Shown here: positions 45,293 to 53,042 of the stretch, piece after piece
Layout: every line of letters begins with the position of its first letter
Numbering within the stretch: position 1 is the stretch's first letter
Source: Bacteroidales bacterium
GTDB taxonomy: Bacteria; Bacteroidota; Bacteroidia; Bacteroidales; P3
Reading direction: 5' to 3'
Assembly: GCA_017480185.1 (NCBI GenBank)
Contig: JAFVBC010000018.1
Location: 32,195 to 96,194 of the forward strand
Length of the DNA stretch: 64,000 nt
Position numbers and translations under genes: made by a program
Notes under the pieces: generated by a model
Database searches by the model: none
Told to the model about the DNA's origin: nothing
The model's input: the letters and a program-made list of their open reading frames with translations, nothing else

Positions 45293-46219
45293 TTATTGTT
45301 GTGGTGTTTTCTTGATATAATCTACTATGTAACGGGCAAAAGCATTGTTGGCCTTGTGCCCAGGTTTATGTATTGAGAAACGTGCATTGAGTGGCACACC
45401 TACAAGGCGGACATCGCCTATAAAATCAAGCAACTTGTGGCGTGCAGGCTCATTAGGGAAGTAGGGATCGGTGGTGTTGAGCACTCCATCGTGCACCTTA
45501 AAGTTGGCTATGTCCTTGTTGAATATTTTGGCCAGACGCTTCAACTGCCGTACTGTTAGTTCCTTATTCACAAACACCAAGGCATTGTCAAGGCTTCCTC
45601 CTTTTATCAAGTTGAGGTGCATCAGGGGCTCTATTTCATGTAGAAATACAAAAGTGCGGCAGGGAGCAATCTCTTTGACATATTCAGAAAAGTCATTCAT
45701 TTCTGCCTGCTGTTGACCTATGACGCTATTGGGGAAGTCGATGCTGCAATGAACAGAGAAATGGTCGCAGGGTTCGACATCAAAAACCGATCCTGTTGGA
45801 GCATATTCGAAATGCAGCGGATCGTTGATGGTGTATACCTTTCTTTCTGCCGAGCCTTTCTTCACGCCCACACGTAGTAGTTGCAGTATCCATGGACGCG
45901 CCGACCCATCAATGATTGGCACCTCGCCGCCATCCAATTCTATCAAGGCGTTATCGATGTTCATGCCGTGCAGGGCCGACATCAAATGCTCAATGGTGGC
46001 AATACTGTGCCGTCCACACCCGAGAGTTGTGCCACGCGACGTTTCGCCTACCAAGGATGCTAAAGCCGGTTGAGTAATAATATTGTTTCTATCTATTCGA
46101 CGGAATGCTATTCCAAAGTTGTCGGGAGCTGGTTTCACGGTTACCGTAACCGTGCGGCCTGTATGCAGGCCTGGACCTGTTAGTCTAAATTCTTTATTCA
46201 GTGTCGTCTGACAATCCAT
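45293..46219 (-). CDS. lpxC: UDP-3-O-acyl-N-acetylglucosamine deacetylase, not fused to FabZ
   Basis: 308 residues, matching stand-alone LpxC (E. coli 305). Signature FRLTGPGLHTGRTV, the zinc His and catalytic Glu in SIATIEHLMSALHG, further zinc ligands in HKLLDFIGDV and the general His in HKPGHKANN. The reading frame stops there, and lpxA starts 4 bp later. In most described Bacteroidota the gene continues into a FabZ dehydratase domain to give about 460 residues; none is present here. It commits UDP-acyl-GlcNAc to lipid A. fabZ must be encoded elsewhere. Confidence 0.95.
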   Translation of the reverse strand: MDCQTTLNKEFRLTGPGLHTGRTVTVTVKPAPDNFGIAFRRIDRNNIITQPALASLVGETSRGTTLGCGRHSIATIEHLMSALHGMNIDNALIELDGGEVPIIDGSARPWILQLLRVGVKKGSAERKVYTINDPLHFEYAPTGSVFDVEPCDHFSVHCSIDFPNSVIGQQQAEMNDFSEYVKEIAPCRTFVFLHEIEPLMHLNLIKGGSLDNALVFVNKELTVRQLKRLAKIFNKDIANFKVHDGVLNTTDPYFPNEPARHKLLDFIGDVRLVGVPLNARFSIHKPGHKANNAFARYIVDYIKKTPQQ

Positions 46220-46232
46220 ACATTTCCTTTGT

Positions 46233-47750
46233 TTATTTTCCGCCTACGGGTACCATGCGCCACTTACTCATTTTGAACAATCGAGCCTTTTCGTTTTCAA
46301 GTCCAGCCTTAGTGCGACGTAGTTCAAGTGGCTGCATAAGGTCGGCATCCGATATAGTTGGCTTATTCCAGAACTCTACACCCTGTTTGTGGAGCCCCTT
46401 ACAAATGTATGTCATAAGGTCGTAGGCCACCGATGCCAAGGGGGACGTTGGTTCGGAATTATAACGTTCGCGGAAATGCTGCAAAAACAGGGTATGACGC
46501 TCATTAGTCATATCCCACGAAGTGTAAAACGTGTGATAGTTGAGATGCTGTAACTGCGAAAGGTCTATATCGTTGAAATCGGCAGTCCAATCGGTAAGCG
46601 TATACAGCGTAGGAGGGTTGTTTTTTTCGGCCGATAGTCTATTGAGCAGATTACCTGCCATAACTCGGTTGTCGTCCTTCTTCTGGTCGTAGATGCTGAT
46701 AAAGGCTGCTCCAGGATTGACTTTGAGCAATGATGGCAACTTGGCACTTTGATTCCAGTTAAGAATGGTGTATTTCAATGTGCCATCGGCATCAAGCAAC
46801 TGACGCACAGTTTCCAAATTGGCTTTCTCATTCTTTGAGCCTGAATGAACCACAAACACATGACGGTCGGGTAGCGTGGCCTTTATGTCGGCCACAATGG
46901 CCTCAAGTTGCGCCTTGACCGAAGGCTGTGTTTTAACCACAAAAGGATTGTCGGTACATATCTCGCTACGCGTGCTCATGGGGTTGACAATATACACCTG
47001 GCTTTGCTGTGCTATGGCTGCCGCACGGGTGAAATCGTCGCGCAACAGCAACGCCACCACAAAGTCGGCATCGGTTGCATTGTGTAGAGCAAAAGCCTGT
47101 TCCACAGTACTCCCCTCGCCCATATCTACATCAGTTACGTTGAGCACCACACCGATGCCTTGGCTTTGCAACTCTTCAATGGCCATTGCCAAGCCCTCGT
47201 AAAATTCTATAAATTCGAACTGGCGATAAGACTTCTTACCACGCTGTTCGACATCAAACTTCGAAGTCGATATGTTATCAAGTTGCCTCAAATGCAGAGG
47301 CATGAGCAGCGACACACGAATATTCTTCCCAATGGGCTTCACTTTTGGCAAAACCGATGGGGGCGTCGTCTGCGGTTCATTTGCCGTTTTTTGCTGTGGT
47401 TGCAATTCAATAGCAGCCTCGCTAAACTGGCCTCGACAGGGCAACCACACGGTGTCGCCAGGATGAAGGAAATGTATGTCGACATGAGTAACCGCATCGT
47501 AGCTCTTCACCTTATAGGCACGCGATATGCTGTAGACCGTTTGACCCTTCTCTACGAGGTGCACATAGTATTTCTTGCCGTGCATCATCTGAGTTTGATT
47601 GCTCACAGTAACAGGGGCTGTACCCGGTGCCTGGGCATGCGTTGCAACAGAGAAGCAACATGTCAAACACGACACAACTAGCACAACAAGACATCTGTGC
47701 CAATGTTTGCCACCCAATCGTAAGGATTTCAATGTTGAGGATAAAACCAT
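46233..47750 (-). CDS. LysM domain plus periplasmic-binding-fold protein
   Basis: 505 residues from ATG 47750, which avoids overlap with guaA; an ATG at 47777 is possible but lies inside guaA. The signal sequence is longer than usual (HRCLVVLVVSCLTCCFSVATHAQ). A LysM domain follows (YYVHLVEKGQTVYSISRAYKV, LHPGDTVWLP), then a proline-rich linker and, from about residue 145, a type-1 periplasmic-binding fold (IRVSLLMPLHLRQ, EFYEGLAMAIEELQSQGIGVVLNVTDVD, HVFVVHSGSKNEKAN). The protein likely binds peptidoglycan and a small ligand or protein. It is 13 bp after guaA and 13 bp before lpxC, in an envelope unit. Confidence 0.75.
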   Translation of the reverse strand: MVLSSTLKSLRLGGKHWHRCLVVLVVSCLTCCFSVATHAQAPGTAPVTVSNQTQMMHGKKYYVHLVEKGQTVYSISRAYKVKSYDAVTHVDIHFLHPGDTVWLPCRGQFSEAAIELQPQQKTANEPQTTPPSVLPKVKPIGKNIRVSLLMPLHLRQLDNISTSKFDVEQRGKKSYRQFEFIEFYEGLAMAIEELQSQGIGVVLNVTDVDMGEGSTVEQAFALHNATDADFVVALLLRDDFTRAAAIAQQSQVYIVNPMSTRSEICTDNPFVVKTQPSVKAQLEAIVADIKATLPDRHVFVVHSGSKNEKANLETVRQLLDADGTLKYTILNWNQSAKLPSLLKVNPGAAFISIYDQKKDDNRVMAGNLLNRLSAEKNNPPTLYTLTDWTADFNDIDLSQLQHLNYHTFYTSWDMTNERHTLFLQHFRERYNSEPTSPLASVAYDLMTYICKGLHKQGVEFWNKPTISDADLMQPLELRRTKAGLENEKARLFKMSKWRMVPVGGK

Positions 47751-47763
47751 AACCAACAGCGGT

Positions 47764-49290
47764 TTACTCCCACTCAATAGTTGCAGGGGGTTTCGAACTG
47801 ATGTCGTAACACACTCGATTTACACCCTTTACGCAGTTAATGATGTCGTTCGACACTTGAGCAAGGAAGTCGTATGGCAGATGACACCAGTCGGCTGTCA
47901 TACCATCAACACTTTCCACCGCCCGCAAAGCCACAACGCGTTCGTAGGTGCGCTCATCGCCCATCACGCCAACACTCTGTATTGGCAACAGCACAGCTCC
48001 AGCCTGCCACACCTTATCGTAGAGCCCGTGTTTACGCAAACTCGTGATAAATATGTCGTCAACTTCTTGCAACACCCTGACCTTTTCGGGTGTAACCTCA
48101 CCCAATATGCGTATTGCCAATCCTGGTCCGGGGAATGGGTGCCTACCGATGAGCGTGTCTTTTATTCCCAACTGTCTACCCACACGGCGCACCTCGTCCT
48201 TAAATAGACTGCGCAAGGGCTCTACAAGACCAAGTTTCATATAGTCGGGCAAGCCTCCAACGTTGTGGTGACTTTTTATCGTCTGACTGGGACCTTTAAC
48301 CGACGACGACTCAATGACATCAGGATATATGGTACCTTGACCGAGCCATTTTGCATCAACTATTGTCTTTGCCTCGGCATCAAACACCTCCACAAAGGTC
48401 TTGCCAATGGCTTTGCGCTTGCGTTCAGGGTCGGTAACGCCCGACAGAACCTCATAAAAGCGCTGACTGGCATCAACGCCTTTAACATTCAGCCCCATAT
48501 CTTTATACGATTCGAGCACATCGTTAAACTCGTTCTTACGCAGCAAACCATTGTCGACAAAAATGCAATGCAACTGGTTGCCCACAGCGCGGTGCAACAA
48601 CATGGCAGCCACCGTGCTATCGACACCACCGCTCAACCCAAGCACAACCTTGTCGTTGCCCACCTGACGGCGCAAAGCCTCGACGGTGGTCTCAATAAAC
48701 GACTGAGGCGTCCACTCCTGTCGGCAACCACACACGCCAACCACAAAGTTGCGCAGCAGGGTCATACCGTCGGTCGAGTGGTGCACTTCGGGATGGAACT
48801 GTAGGCCAAACGTCAGCTCGCCCTCTACTTGGAAACCTGCATTACGTACAGACGACGTAGAGCATATCACGCGATAGCCATCAGGCAGTTGCTCAATGGT
48901 GTCGCCGTGGCTCATCCACACCTGCGACTGCATGGGCACATCTTTCATCAGTGGGCACTCGTTGTCGACGAATTGCAGGTTAGCACGGCCATATTCACGC
49001 GTTTGCGACTTCTGCACACGTCCGCCACCCCACTTGGCCAAATATTGCGCCCCATAGCACACTCCAAGCAGTGGCAAACGACCTTTGATGCCCTCAATAG
49101 GAGGCACCGGAGCGTCGGCAGCATTACAACTATATGGGCTGCCCGAAAAAATCACCCCCTTCACGTCGTCACCCAGAACGGGCACCTTGTTGAAGGGGTG
49201 GATTTCGCAGTACACATTGAGTTCCCTTACTTTGCGTGCAATCAGTTGCGTATATTGCGAGCCAAAGTCGAGTATGATGATAGTATCCAT
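47764..49290 (-). CDS. guaA: GMP synthase (glutamine-hydrolysing)
   Basis: 508 residues. Glutamine amidotransferase domain with catalytic Cys in [12 protein letters not shown] and His/Glu in [13 protein letters not shown]-pyrophosphatase domain with the P-loop [15 protein letters not shown]-terminal dimerisation domain ending [18 protein letters not shown]. It converts XMP to GMP. It is the first gene of a unit with the LysM protein, lpxC and lpxA (gaps of 4-13 bp), an unusual mix of purine and lipid A genes. Confidence 0.96.
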   Translation of the reverse strand: MDTIIILDFGSQYTQLIARKVRELNVYCEIHPFNKVPVLGDDVKGVIFSGSPYSCNAADAPVPPIEGIKGRLPLLGVCYGAQYLAKWGGGRVQKSQTREYGRANLQFVDNECPLMKDVPMQSQVWMSHGDTIEQLPDGYRVICSTSSVRNAGFQVEGELTFGLQFHPEVHHSTDGMTLLRNFVVGVCGCRQEWTPQSFIETTVEALRRQVGNDKVVLGLSGGVDSTVAAMLLHRAVGNQLHCIFVDNGLLRKNEFNDVLESYKDMGLNVKGVDASQRFYEVLSGVTDPERKRKAIGKTFVEVFDAEAKTIVDAKWLGQGTIYPDVIESSSVKGPSQTIKSHHNVGGLPDYMKLGLVEPLRSLFKDEVRRVGRQLGIKDTLIGRHPFPGPGLAIRILGEVTPEKVRVLQEVDDIFITSLRKHGLYDKVWQAGAVLLPIQSVGVMGDERTYERVVALRAVESVDGMTADWCHLPYDFLAQVSNDIINCVKGVNRVCYDISSKPPATIEWE

Positions 49291-49315
49291 GCGTTTTCGC
49301 TTATGTTTTAAGATG

Positions 49316-49323
49316 CAAACTTA
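49316..49323 (-). promoter_or_regulatory. -7 promoter box TAAGTTTG for guaA
   Basis: CAAACTTA on the plus strand, followed on the coding strand by C; 25 bp upstream of the guaA ATG. Confidence 0.55.
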
Positions 49324-49472
49324 CATCTTTTTTTGCAAACTACCTCTTTTTTCTGCCCACAACCATCGACAGCGGTTAATGTCAACTCGTTTCCACGGCA
49401 CGGCATCGCACTATGCCGACCACTTGCTCGCCACAACAAAAAAATCAACCCCAAACCAACGCTCCATTTTCA

Positions 49473-49560
49473 CCCTATCATCTCCCACTTTGACTGAAGA
49501 ACGGCAGGAGATGATAGGGAGTTGATAAGGAGATGATAGGGAGTTGATCGGAAGGTGATA
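49473..49560. repeat. 11-bp-unit array, copy E5 (degenerate palindrome)
   Basis: One GACTGAAGAAC unit (49492-49502), then four strict 11-bp units: GGAGATGATAG, GGAGTTGATAA, GGAGATGATAG, GGAGTTGATCG (49507-49550), so a 22-bp direct repeat. The first pairs perfectly over 13 bp with 49473-49485 (CCCTATCATCTCC). It lies between the guaA (49316) and bamD (49617) promoters; nothing else is visible in the 49291-49630 gap. Confidence 0.82.
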
Positions 49561-49616
49561 TGCCCCTTGTGGGCACATTTCACAAAAAACATGATGCTCA
49601 TTTAGAATAAAAATGC

Positions 49617-49624
49617 TATCTTTG
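49617..49624 (+). promoter_or_regulatory. -7 promoter box TATCTTTG for bamD
   Basis: Full consensus followed by C. It ends 6 bp before the ATG at 49631, so the transcript should start at or next to the start codon. Confidence 0.65.
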
Positions 49625-49630
49625 CCCACT

Positions 49631-50440
49631 ATGAATTTGGCAAAAAAAGCATTGGCAACAATTGCAACCTGCATAATGTTAGTGGGTTGCAACGGGTATG
49701 AGAAGTTGCTGAAAAGCAACGACTATGAGGCAAAATACAACGCCGCAATGAAATACTATGAGGACAATAGTTTTTCCAAAGCCATTCAGTTGTTTGAAAA
49801 CCTAACGCTTCACTATCGCGACAAGCAGCACTCCGAGAACATAAACTGGTACTACGCACAGGCTTTGCTCAAGGAGAAAGACTACTTTTCAGCTGCCCAT
49901 CAGTTCAAACGCTTTGCACGCCAATTCCCCTATAGCGACCACGTTGAAGAGGCGGCCTTTATGTCGGCCTACTGCAAATACCTTGAGTCGCCCTCTTACA
50001 GCCTTGACCAAACCTTGACCAAAGAAGCCATTGGCGAATTTGAGCAGTTTGCCGAGCGCTGGCCATCCAGTGTGCGCATGGCCGAAGTGAACAGATATAT
50101 TGACGAGATGCGCGAGAAACTGATGCGAAAGGACTATGAAATTGCCTACGGCTACTACTTCATTGAGGAGTATCACGCAGCCTACGAGTCGCTTAAAACG
50201 TTCATCAACCTCTATCCCGATGCCCCAATGCGCGAAGATGCCATGTTCTACATGCTCCACTCGGGCTTCTTATATGCCAAAAACAGTCGTGAGGACAAAA
50301 AATACGAACGATTGCAACAGGTAGTAAACGACTTCGACCGCTTCAGTAGCAGTTTCACACAGTCGAAGCATTTGGCGCAAGCACAGCGCATCTATACCGA
50401 CACGCGTGCCCTAATGGCCGAAACCGAGCAGGGCAAATAA
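49631..50440 (+). CDS. bamD: outer-membrane assembly lipoprotein BamD
   Basis: 269 residues from the ATG just after the promoter box; an ATG at 49613 lies before the box and is rejected. Lipoprotein signal LATIATCIMLVGC (Cys20), then five TPR-like helical hairpins (YNAAMKYYEDNSFSKAIQLFENL, AQALLKEKDYFSAAHQFKRFARQFPYSDH, YIEEYHAAYESLKTFINLYPDAP-like). BamD partners BamA in inserting outer-membrane barrels. It heads a bamD-rpoZ-coaBC unit, an order known in Bacteroidota. Confidence 0.92.
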   Translation: MNLAKKALATIATCIMLVGCNGYEKLLKSNDYEAKYNAAMKYYEDNSFSKAIQLFENLTLHYRDKQHSENINWYYAQALLKEKDYFSAAHQFKRFARQFPYSDHVEEAAFMSAYCKYLESPSYSLDQTLTKEAIGEFEQFAERWPSSVRMAEVNRYIDEMREKLMRKDYEIAYGYYFIEEYHAAYESLKTFINLYPDAPMREDAMFYMLHSGFLYAKNSREDKKYERLQQVVNDFDRFSSSFTQSKHLAQAQRIYTDTRALMAETEQGK

Positions 50441-50481
50441 TCTTCAACCCTTTATTAAAAGCACAAAAGCACATTCACAAT

Positions 50482-50853
50482 ATGGAAGAAAAAAAGAAAC
50501 AAGCAAGCACAACCGTAACCCGCAACACCGCCGATTTTGACCAACTGACAGGCAACATCTACGAAACCGTAGCCATGCTCACCAAGCGTGCCAACCAAAT
50601 AGCCGCCGAAGAGAAAAAAGAGTTGCACAACAAAATAGACGCTTTCAAAAGCAGCAACGACATGTTTGACGACATGTATGAGAACCGTGAACAGGTAGAA
50701 ATAGTGCGTCGCTATGAGCGTCAACCCAAGCCCACCATTGAAGCCACAGAGGAATATCTTGAGGGCGACATCTACTATCGCAACCCCTCCAAAGAAAATC
50801 AACAGCAAAAGCGTCTTGAAGTGCTCGAAGACGAGATAATAAAAGAGATGTAA
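50482..50853 (+). CDS. rpoZ: RNA polymerase omega subunit, Bacteroidota type
   Basis: 123 residues. It matches the Bacteroidota omega/RPB6-like family: TGNIYETVAMLTKRANQIAAE, a lysine-rich helix, then YENREQVEIVRRYERQPKP and the terminal EEYLEGDIYYRNPSKEN. Omega helps fold the beta' subunit. The position between bamD and coaBC is the expected one, since rpoZ-coaBC pairs are common in bacteria. Confidence 0.85.
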   Translation: MEEKKKQASTTVTRNTADFDQLTGNIYETVAMLTKRANQIAAEEKKELHNKIDAFKSSNDMFDDMYENREQVEIVRRYERQPKPTIEATEEYLEGDIYYRNPSKENQQQKRLEVLEDEIIKEM

Positions 50854-50857
50854 AGCC

Positions 50858-52030
50858 ATGAACATAGTGGTTGGTGCCAGCGGAGGCATTGCCGCCTATA
50901 AAACGCCCGAGATGGTGCGTATGCTCGTAAAGCAGGGGCATAGTGTGCGTTGTGCCGTAACGCAATCGGCCCTGCAGTTCGTTACTCGTGCCACCCTTGA
51001 AACTGTCAGCAGCCACCCACTTTATTCCGACCTCTTTGAGGGTAATGCCCACGCCACCGAGCACATATCAATAAAAGACTGGGCAGACATGCTGCTCGTG
51101 GCACCAGCCACAGCCGACATCCTGGCCAAAGCAGCCTCGGGCATAGCCGATGATGCTCTGTCAACCCTCATTGCTGCCACCCACCCAAGCAAACTCTACC
51201 TTGCTCCAGCCATGAACACCGATATGTGGCACCACCCTGCCGTGCAACGCAATGTGGCCTCCTTACGTGAATGGGGAGCCACAATTATTGGTCCAGGCAA
51301 CGGAGCGTTGGCATGTGGGGCAAACGGCGACGGACGTATGGCCGATCCCGACCTCATCGTGTCGGCAATACTTGCAGACACAGCTCGCCCCTTGCAAGGA
51401 CAGATGTGGCTTGTTACAGCAGGACCAACCTACGAGCGCATCGATCCTGTGCGTTTCATTGGCAATTTCTCATCGGGCAAAATGGGATTTGCTTTGGCTC
51501 AAGCCTTAGCCGAACAGGGTGCACAGGTGGAGTTGATAGCAGGTCCAACCCACCTTGCAACTCCATGTGCAAACATACATCGCACCGATGTTGAGTCGGC
51601 CACACAAATGTTTGACGCAGCCATATCCATTTTCCCAAACTGTAATGGAGCAATATTGGCCGCAGCGGTGGCCGACTATCGTCCAGAAACCTGTCAAACA
51701 AACAAGATAAAGAAACAGGGCGGACAAGGCATGTCGTTGCAACTAACCCCCAATCCCGACATACTGGCTCACCTCGGAGCTACAAAAAAAACACAACAAA
51801 CCCTTGTTGGCTTTGCGCTCGAAACCGACCACGAACTCGACAATGCAAAGCAAAAATTACAGCGGAAAAACCTTGACTTCATAATCATGAACTCGCTCCG
51901 CGACAGTGGTGCGGGTTTTCAGACCGACACAAACAAGGTTACAATAATCAGTCGCAACGGCACGGAGACCGCGCTTCCACTGATGAACAAACTGCAAACC
52001 GCCCGCAAAATAGTCAACTCCATAGTATGA
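50858..52030 (+). CDS. coaBC: bifunctional phosphopantothenoylcysteine decarboxylase/synthetase
   Basis: 390 residues. The N-terminal CoaC flavoprotein has VVGASGGIAAYKTPEM, the active-site His in ATEHISIKDWAD, LAPAMNTDMW and ALACGANGDGRMA with the catalytic Cys. The C-terminal CoaB starts near residue 185 (LVTAGPTYERIDPVRFIGN, SSGKMGFALAQAL) and has KIKKQ and LVGFALET. It performs two steps of coenzyme A synthesis. It starts 4 bp after rpoZ and overlaps the transglycosylase gene by ATGA. Confidence 0.95.
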   Translation: MNIVVGASGGIAAYKTPEMVRMLVKQGHSVRCAVTQSALQFVTRATLETVSSHPLYSDLFEGNAHATEHISIKDWADMLLVAPATADILAKAASGIADDALSTLIAATHPSKLYLAPAMNTDMWHHPAVQRNVASLREWGATIIGPGNGALACGANGDGRMADPDLIVSAILADTARPLQGQMWLVTAGPTYERIDPVRFIGNFSSGKMGFALAQALAEQGAQVELIAGPTHLATPCANIHRTDVESATQMFDAAISIFPNCNGAILAAAVADYRPETCQTNKIKKQGGQGMSLQLTPNPDILAHLGATKKTQQTLVGFALETDHELDNAKQKLQRKNLDFIIMNSLRDSGAGFQTDTNKVTIISRNGTETALPLMNKLQTARKIVNSIV

Positions 52031-53001
52031 AAAAAACAGCATTGGCTGCACTTATACTGGCTTCTTTGGCATTAGTCGGAGAAGCCTTTATATTCTCAAC
52101 TCGCAACAGCCACAACGAAGAGATCCACCGCCAAGCCATTCGTAACGACTATCGTGTCTATGCCCCCACCATACCCGACACACTAACCTTTGCTGGCGAG
52201 CGAGTTCCTCTCAACATATACTACGTTCGCGAAAGTCTCGACCGCGAACTTGTAAGCAACATGTACTGGCAATCAAACACACTCTTCATTATAAAGCGCG
52301 CCTCACGCTTCTTTCCCACCATTGAAAAGATATTGAAAGAGGAGGGCATACCCGACGATTTCAAATACCTTTGCGTTATTGAGAGTGGGCTACAAACTGT
52401 TACATCGCCTGCAGGAGCATCAGGTTACTGGCAATTCATGAAAACCACAGGCCAAAGATACGGGCTGGAGATAACGGCCGAGGTAGATATGCGCAACGAC
52501 CTTGAACAGTCGACCCGAGCAGCATGCGCCTACCTAAAATCGCTCAAGCACCAATTCGGAGGCTGGACAGAGGCTGCCGCCGCCTATAATTGTGGAGAGA
52601 ACGGACTAAAACGCCGCCTTGAAAAGCAGGAAGAAAAAAGCTACTACGACCTACTACTCAACCAAGAAACTCAACGCTATGTGTATCGCATCTTGGCAAT
52701 AAAACTGATTTTGCAGCATCCGCAAGACTATGGTTACCACGTGCGTGTTTGCGACACCTACCCAGAAGTGCCATTCAAAGAGGTAACATTGAATGGACAT
52801 AACATCGACCTCGTTCGCTTTGCCAAACAAAATAACACCTCCTACAAGATGCTTCGCACATTGAATCCTTGGATAACTACCGACACATTGAAAAACAAAG
52901 ACGGTAAGACCTACAAAGTAAAAGTGCCCATCACTAAAGGCACCGAATACAACACAATAACTCATGGCCGTCGAGACACCACCCTCATTGAGAGCCTCTA
53001 A
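52027..53001 (+). CDS. lytic murein transglycosylase (MltD-like)
   Basis: 324 residues. N-terminal signal or anchor (ALAALILASLALVGEAFIF), then an SLT domain from about 105: IPDDFKYLCVIESGL with catalytic Glu119, SPAGASGYWQFMKTTGQRYGL and AAAAYNCGENGLKRRL. The last 70 residues (FKEVTLNGHNIDLVRFAKQNN, NPWITTDTL) resemble a LysM peptidoglycan-binding module. It cleaves peptidoglycan glycan strands with 1,6-anhydro ends. It is ATGA-coupled to coaBC. Confidence 0.9.
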   Translation: MKKTALAALILASLALVGEAFIFSTRNSHNEEIHRQAIRNDYRVYAPTIPDTLTFAGERVPLNIYYVRESLDRELVSNMYWQSNTLFIIKRASRFFPTIEKILKEEGIPDDFKYLCVIESGLQTVTSPAGASGYWQFMKTTGQRYGLEITAEVDMRNDLEQSTRAACAYLKSLKHQFGGWTEAAAAYNCGENGLKRRLEKQEEKSYYDLLLNQETQRYVYRILAIKLILQHPQDYGYHVRVCDTYPEVPFKEVTLNGHNIDLVRFAKQNNTSYKMLRTLNPWITTDTLKNKDGKTYKVKVPITKGTEYNTITHGRRDTTLIESL

Positions 53002-53042
53002 CAACATTAAACCACATCTTTTCCACACCACCATCACACTTT

